Positions 29,558 to 31,054 of a DNA stretch of 31,054 nucleotides are shown piece by piece. This DNA comes from a virus. Within the stretch, counting starts at the first letter, position 1, and each line of letters begins with the position of its first letter. The stretch covers positions 1-31,054 of IMG/VR virus record IMGVR_UViG_3300031673_000320. One strand, written 5' to 3'. Below the pieces are notes generated by a model. It had not been told where the DNA came from and did no database searches. It worked only from the letters and a program-made list of their open reading frames with translations. A program made the position numbers and the translations under genes.

Positions 29558-29707
29558 ATGAATGCTCACGAACGAACTATAAGCAAATTTTGCTACATTG
29601 TCAATAATAGCATTGAGATATTGTCTATTGTCTCTCGATCTGTTTTCGTAACATACTACATTATGCACACAAGAAAAGGATTTCAACGGTGTTGTCTCAA
29701 AACATAG
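29558..29707 (+). CDS. Leader peptide of repA (Tap/RepY-like, 49 aa)
   Basis: ATG 29558 follows AGGAG by 10 nt and ends at TAG 29705-29707, overlapping the first 19 nt of repA in another frame. In IncFII (tap) and IncB/I-type (repY) plasmids, translation of such a leader opens the repA start. The peptide itself (MNAHERTISKFCYIVNNSIE...) probably has no function beyond that. It is longer than classical leaders (about 24-29 aa). Confidence 0.75.
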   Translation: MNAHERTISKFCYIVNNSIEILSIVSRSVFVTYYIMHTRKGFQRCCLKT

Positions 29708-30423
29708 AATTAACTACAGGCGACTTCGTAAAGCCATTTAAAAATTACTGTGATCACGATAAAAATAACTTCGTTTTTTATAATCGTAACTCGACAAGAA
29801 GAAACCCACCCAAACCCATCGAAATAGCATCTATTAATTTGAAATACTGGGCAAAAAACACCGGTTATTATTTGTGTCATCTTAAGTCACAGCGATACTC
29901 AAATAAGAACATGCGTAGTCAGCGTCGCGAATCCGTTGCTAATGTAGCGCAGTGCATCATTAATCACACAGATTTATGCACAATGCAGCCCATTAAATAC
30001 AATTGTAATGAAAGTCCGAGCTCACTCAACGCAGGGCTAATCTCTGCAATAACAAACATCAGTTACTCACGCGTATTGAGAGCACTTACTGATCTGGAGT
30101 GTGGCGGATATATCAAGGTGAAGCATTCATTCTCGTTTAAAACGGGAGGAATCATTCACAGAAGGCGACATCTGTTAAAAGTCAGTAAGCGATTGTTTGT
30201 TCATCTTGGTGTCTGTGCTCAGTTTTTAGAAAAAACAATTAGCAAGCTACGAAGCATGCGTGAACTAGAGCCCACACTAGAGAGAGAAATGACTAATGCA
30301 CAGAAGCTAGGCATGGATGTAAACAGAATAGCTGCAGAACACGAAAAACGGATGAAAAAGAACAAGCAAACTGGACCTCAGATGTTCCGTTCTTTTTTAA
30401 AAACAATGTCTATCAGACAATAA
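29689..30423 (+). CDS. repA: Replication initiator RepA, IncFII/IncB-like
   Basis: Initiates plasmid-type replication by binding the origin downstream of its own gene. 244 aa, GTG start with AAGGAT 8 nt upstream in a hexaloop between GAA and TTC. Residues about 115-180 form a winged-helix segment (AGLISAITNISYSRVLRALTDLECGGYIKV, then RRRHLLKVSKRLFVHLGV) like the 'RATRAL...LG..T' region of IncFII RepA. The C-terminus is basic and helical (AAEHEKRMKKNKQTGP). Antisense RNA, leader ORF and a DnaA box downstream support the assignment. I cannot see the sequence well enough to place it in a single Inc group. Confidence 0.8.
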   Translation: MLSQNIELTTGDFVKPFKNYCDHDKNNFVFYNRNSTRRNPPKPIEIASINLKYWAKNTGYYLCHLKSQRYSNKNMRSQRRESVANVAQCIINHTDLCTMQPIKYNCNESPSSLNAGLISAITNISYSRVLRALTDLECGGYIKVKHSFSFKTGGIIHRRRHLLKVSKRLFVHLGVCAQFLEKTISKLRSMRELEPTLEREMTNAQKLGMDVNRIAAEHEKRMKKNKQTGPQMFRSFLKTMSIRQ

Positions 30424-30840
30424 CAACCCCTTAACACCCACGGTCTTCATTTGCTTGTTGCTGCACAGCTACATATACACCATTATTTTGTTCAATAAAA
30501 AACCAACCATTTAAAAACTTATCCACATTTTTTTGGGGTATGTCTGTTAACAGTCTGTGATATAGAGTTAGTCACAAGTTAAGTGTAAGTATACCCTTGA
30601 TTAAGTGTTTAACTTAATCAAGTATTATCTAATTGTATTTCTCTTTTCAAAAAAGCAAATCGCATCAATAACCTATGGAGCACTGGAAGATCTATATTCT
30701 CGATGGAAGAAAAAGGGGATAATCCAATTCCCGTAATTTCTGATACAAATAATTCCAATCTTATCTGGGCTCTTACCTAAGCATCAAAAATCTTACCTGG
30801 GCTCTTACCTAAGCCCTATCTAAATAGCCAATATCTCAAC
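30424..30840. other. Origin-like region (DnaA box, inverted repeat, iteron-like repeats)
   Basis: No gene is visible. A perfect DnaA box TTATCCACA lies at 30519-30527, as in the origin of plasmid R1, which also follows repA. A 10-bp inverted repeat CTTGATTAAG/CTTAATCAAG spans 30596-30622. Four near-copies of a 12-mer (TCTTAYCTRRGC) occur at about 30759-30814, in a 32-bp higher-order repeat. Much of the stretch is very AT-rich. The likely role is RepA binding and strand opening. The exact start site cannot be read. Confidence 0.7.
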
Positions 30841-30861
30841 ACACATATAGTTATATGTTGG

Positions 30862-30890
30862 TTGTTCATTTTTTGATTAAGCCTTATAAT
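30862..30890 (+). promoter_or_regulatory. Promoter of the hairpin RNA locus
   Basis: TTGTTC (30862-30867), 17 bp, TATAAT (30885-30890). The -10 is perfect and the -35 weak. A near-palindrome ACATATA-GT-TATATGT (30842-30857) ends 4 bp upstream and could bind a regulator. Transcription would start near 30897 and run through the ANGGA hairpins. Confidence 0.6.
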
Positions 30891-30896
30891 ATCAAT

Positions 30897-31054
30897 GTGC
30901 TATTCAAGAACACGGACGGTAAGACACATGGATTGTGTCAAACGCAAAATGGATTTTGCGGGTAAAAATATAGTTAATTTCAATTAGTCGCTGGTGATTT
31001 ACAATGACAAGATTATTGTAAATAAAGGATGGAGTAAGTCCGTTGAGGGGAGGT
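30897..31054 (+). ncRNA. Candidate CsrA/RsmA-titrating small RNA (5' part, second end copy)
   Basis: From the predicted start near 30897 the RNA contains ACGGA (30912-30916), then the two AUGGA hairpins and other ANGGA motifs of the 138-bp repeat. On a circular molecule it is the same locus as the entry at positions 1-244. Evidence is base pairing and motif density only. Confidence 0.4.
30917..31054. repeat. 138-bp terminal direct repeat, right copy
   Basis: Matches 1-138 except at 31036. It ends 12 bases into the 62-bp repeat block, so the window stops inside the tandem array. Confidence 0.9.

Larger units (their letters stand above)
29468..29569 (-). ncRNA. Antisense RNA controlling repA (CopA/Inc-type)
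   Basis: A near-consensus leftward promoter (TTGACA 29599-29604, 17-bp spacer, TATAGT at 29576-29581) would start RNA near 29569, and an intrinsic terminator ends it at 29468: about 100 nt. The RNA is complementary to the region before and over the leader-peptide start (29558), as CopA/Inc RNAs are in IncFII/IncB-like plasmids. There it would block leader translation and so RepA synthesis. Complementary sequence includes the small hairpin TTCCT/AGGAA (29508-29521). This role is known for the family. Here it is inferred from layout. Confidence 0.75.

Overview
The window looks like one complete, circularly permuted genome of about 30.9 kb. Positions 1-138 recur at 30917-31054 with a single difference, so the unit circle is about 30,916 bp. 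It is AT-rich, with an Escherichia-type Shine-Dalgarno sequence and sigma70-like promoters. I read it as a temperate phage that lives as a plasmid (a phage-plasmid) in a gammaproteobacterium. The host cannot be fixed from the sequence. An intracellular-type gammaproteobacterium such as Legionella is only a guess, and comparison with the ~30 kb phage-like Legionella episome LME-1 would be a sensible first test.

Layout. (1) 1-690: a non-coding, hairpin-rich locus with a short tandem repeat, then a T7-type endonuclease I gene whose start is out of frame across a run of ten A. (2) 690-3520: small accessory genes, leftward up to 2644, then a short rightward cassette (small ORF, XRE repressor, membrane protein) behind a strong promoter covered by an inverted repeat. 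(3) 3545-25977: the rightward virion block. In order it holds small terminase, portal, scaffold, major capsid protein, tail tubular proteins A and B, four ejection-type internal proteins, T7-type tail fibre, large terminase, two further fibre/spike proteins and a holin-like protein. An AlpA-type regulator lies antisense between scaffold and capsid. (4) 25978-26170: terminator-like hairpins, a tRNA-Arg(UCU) with a damaged acceptor stem, and a second copy of the tandem repeat. (5) 29023 down to 26238: a leftward early/recombination operon of very small genes, ERF recombinase, Gp157-type protein and SSB. (6) 29218-30423: a plasmid replicon with a small DUF6471-like protein, an antisense RNA, a leader peptide overlapping repA, and an IncFII-like RepA. 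(7) 30424-31054: an origin-like region with a perfect DnaA box and iteron-like repeats, then a promoter that reads into the hairpin locus at the window start.

How it fits together. The particle is T7-like, but I see no phage RNA polymerase, DNA polymerase, integrase, partition genes or recognisable endolysin. Replication therefore probably depends on RepA plus host DnaA and polymerases, with ERF/Gp157/SSB/endonuclease I handling recombination and branched DNA.

The most interesting signal is regulatory. At about thirteen genes the Shine-Dalgarno GGA sits in a six-base loop (usually AAGGAN) flanked by complementary bases, and those flanks differ from gene to gene in a compensatory way. That is the architecture of CsrA/RsmA targets. 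The non-coding locus spanning the window ends has five ANGGA motifs in about 120 nt, two of them in apical loops, as CsrA-titrating RNAs do. I propose, as a hypothesis, that this element has a CsrA-type translational switch over capsid, tail, SSB and RepA synthesis, with its own sponge RNA.
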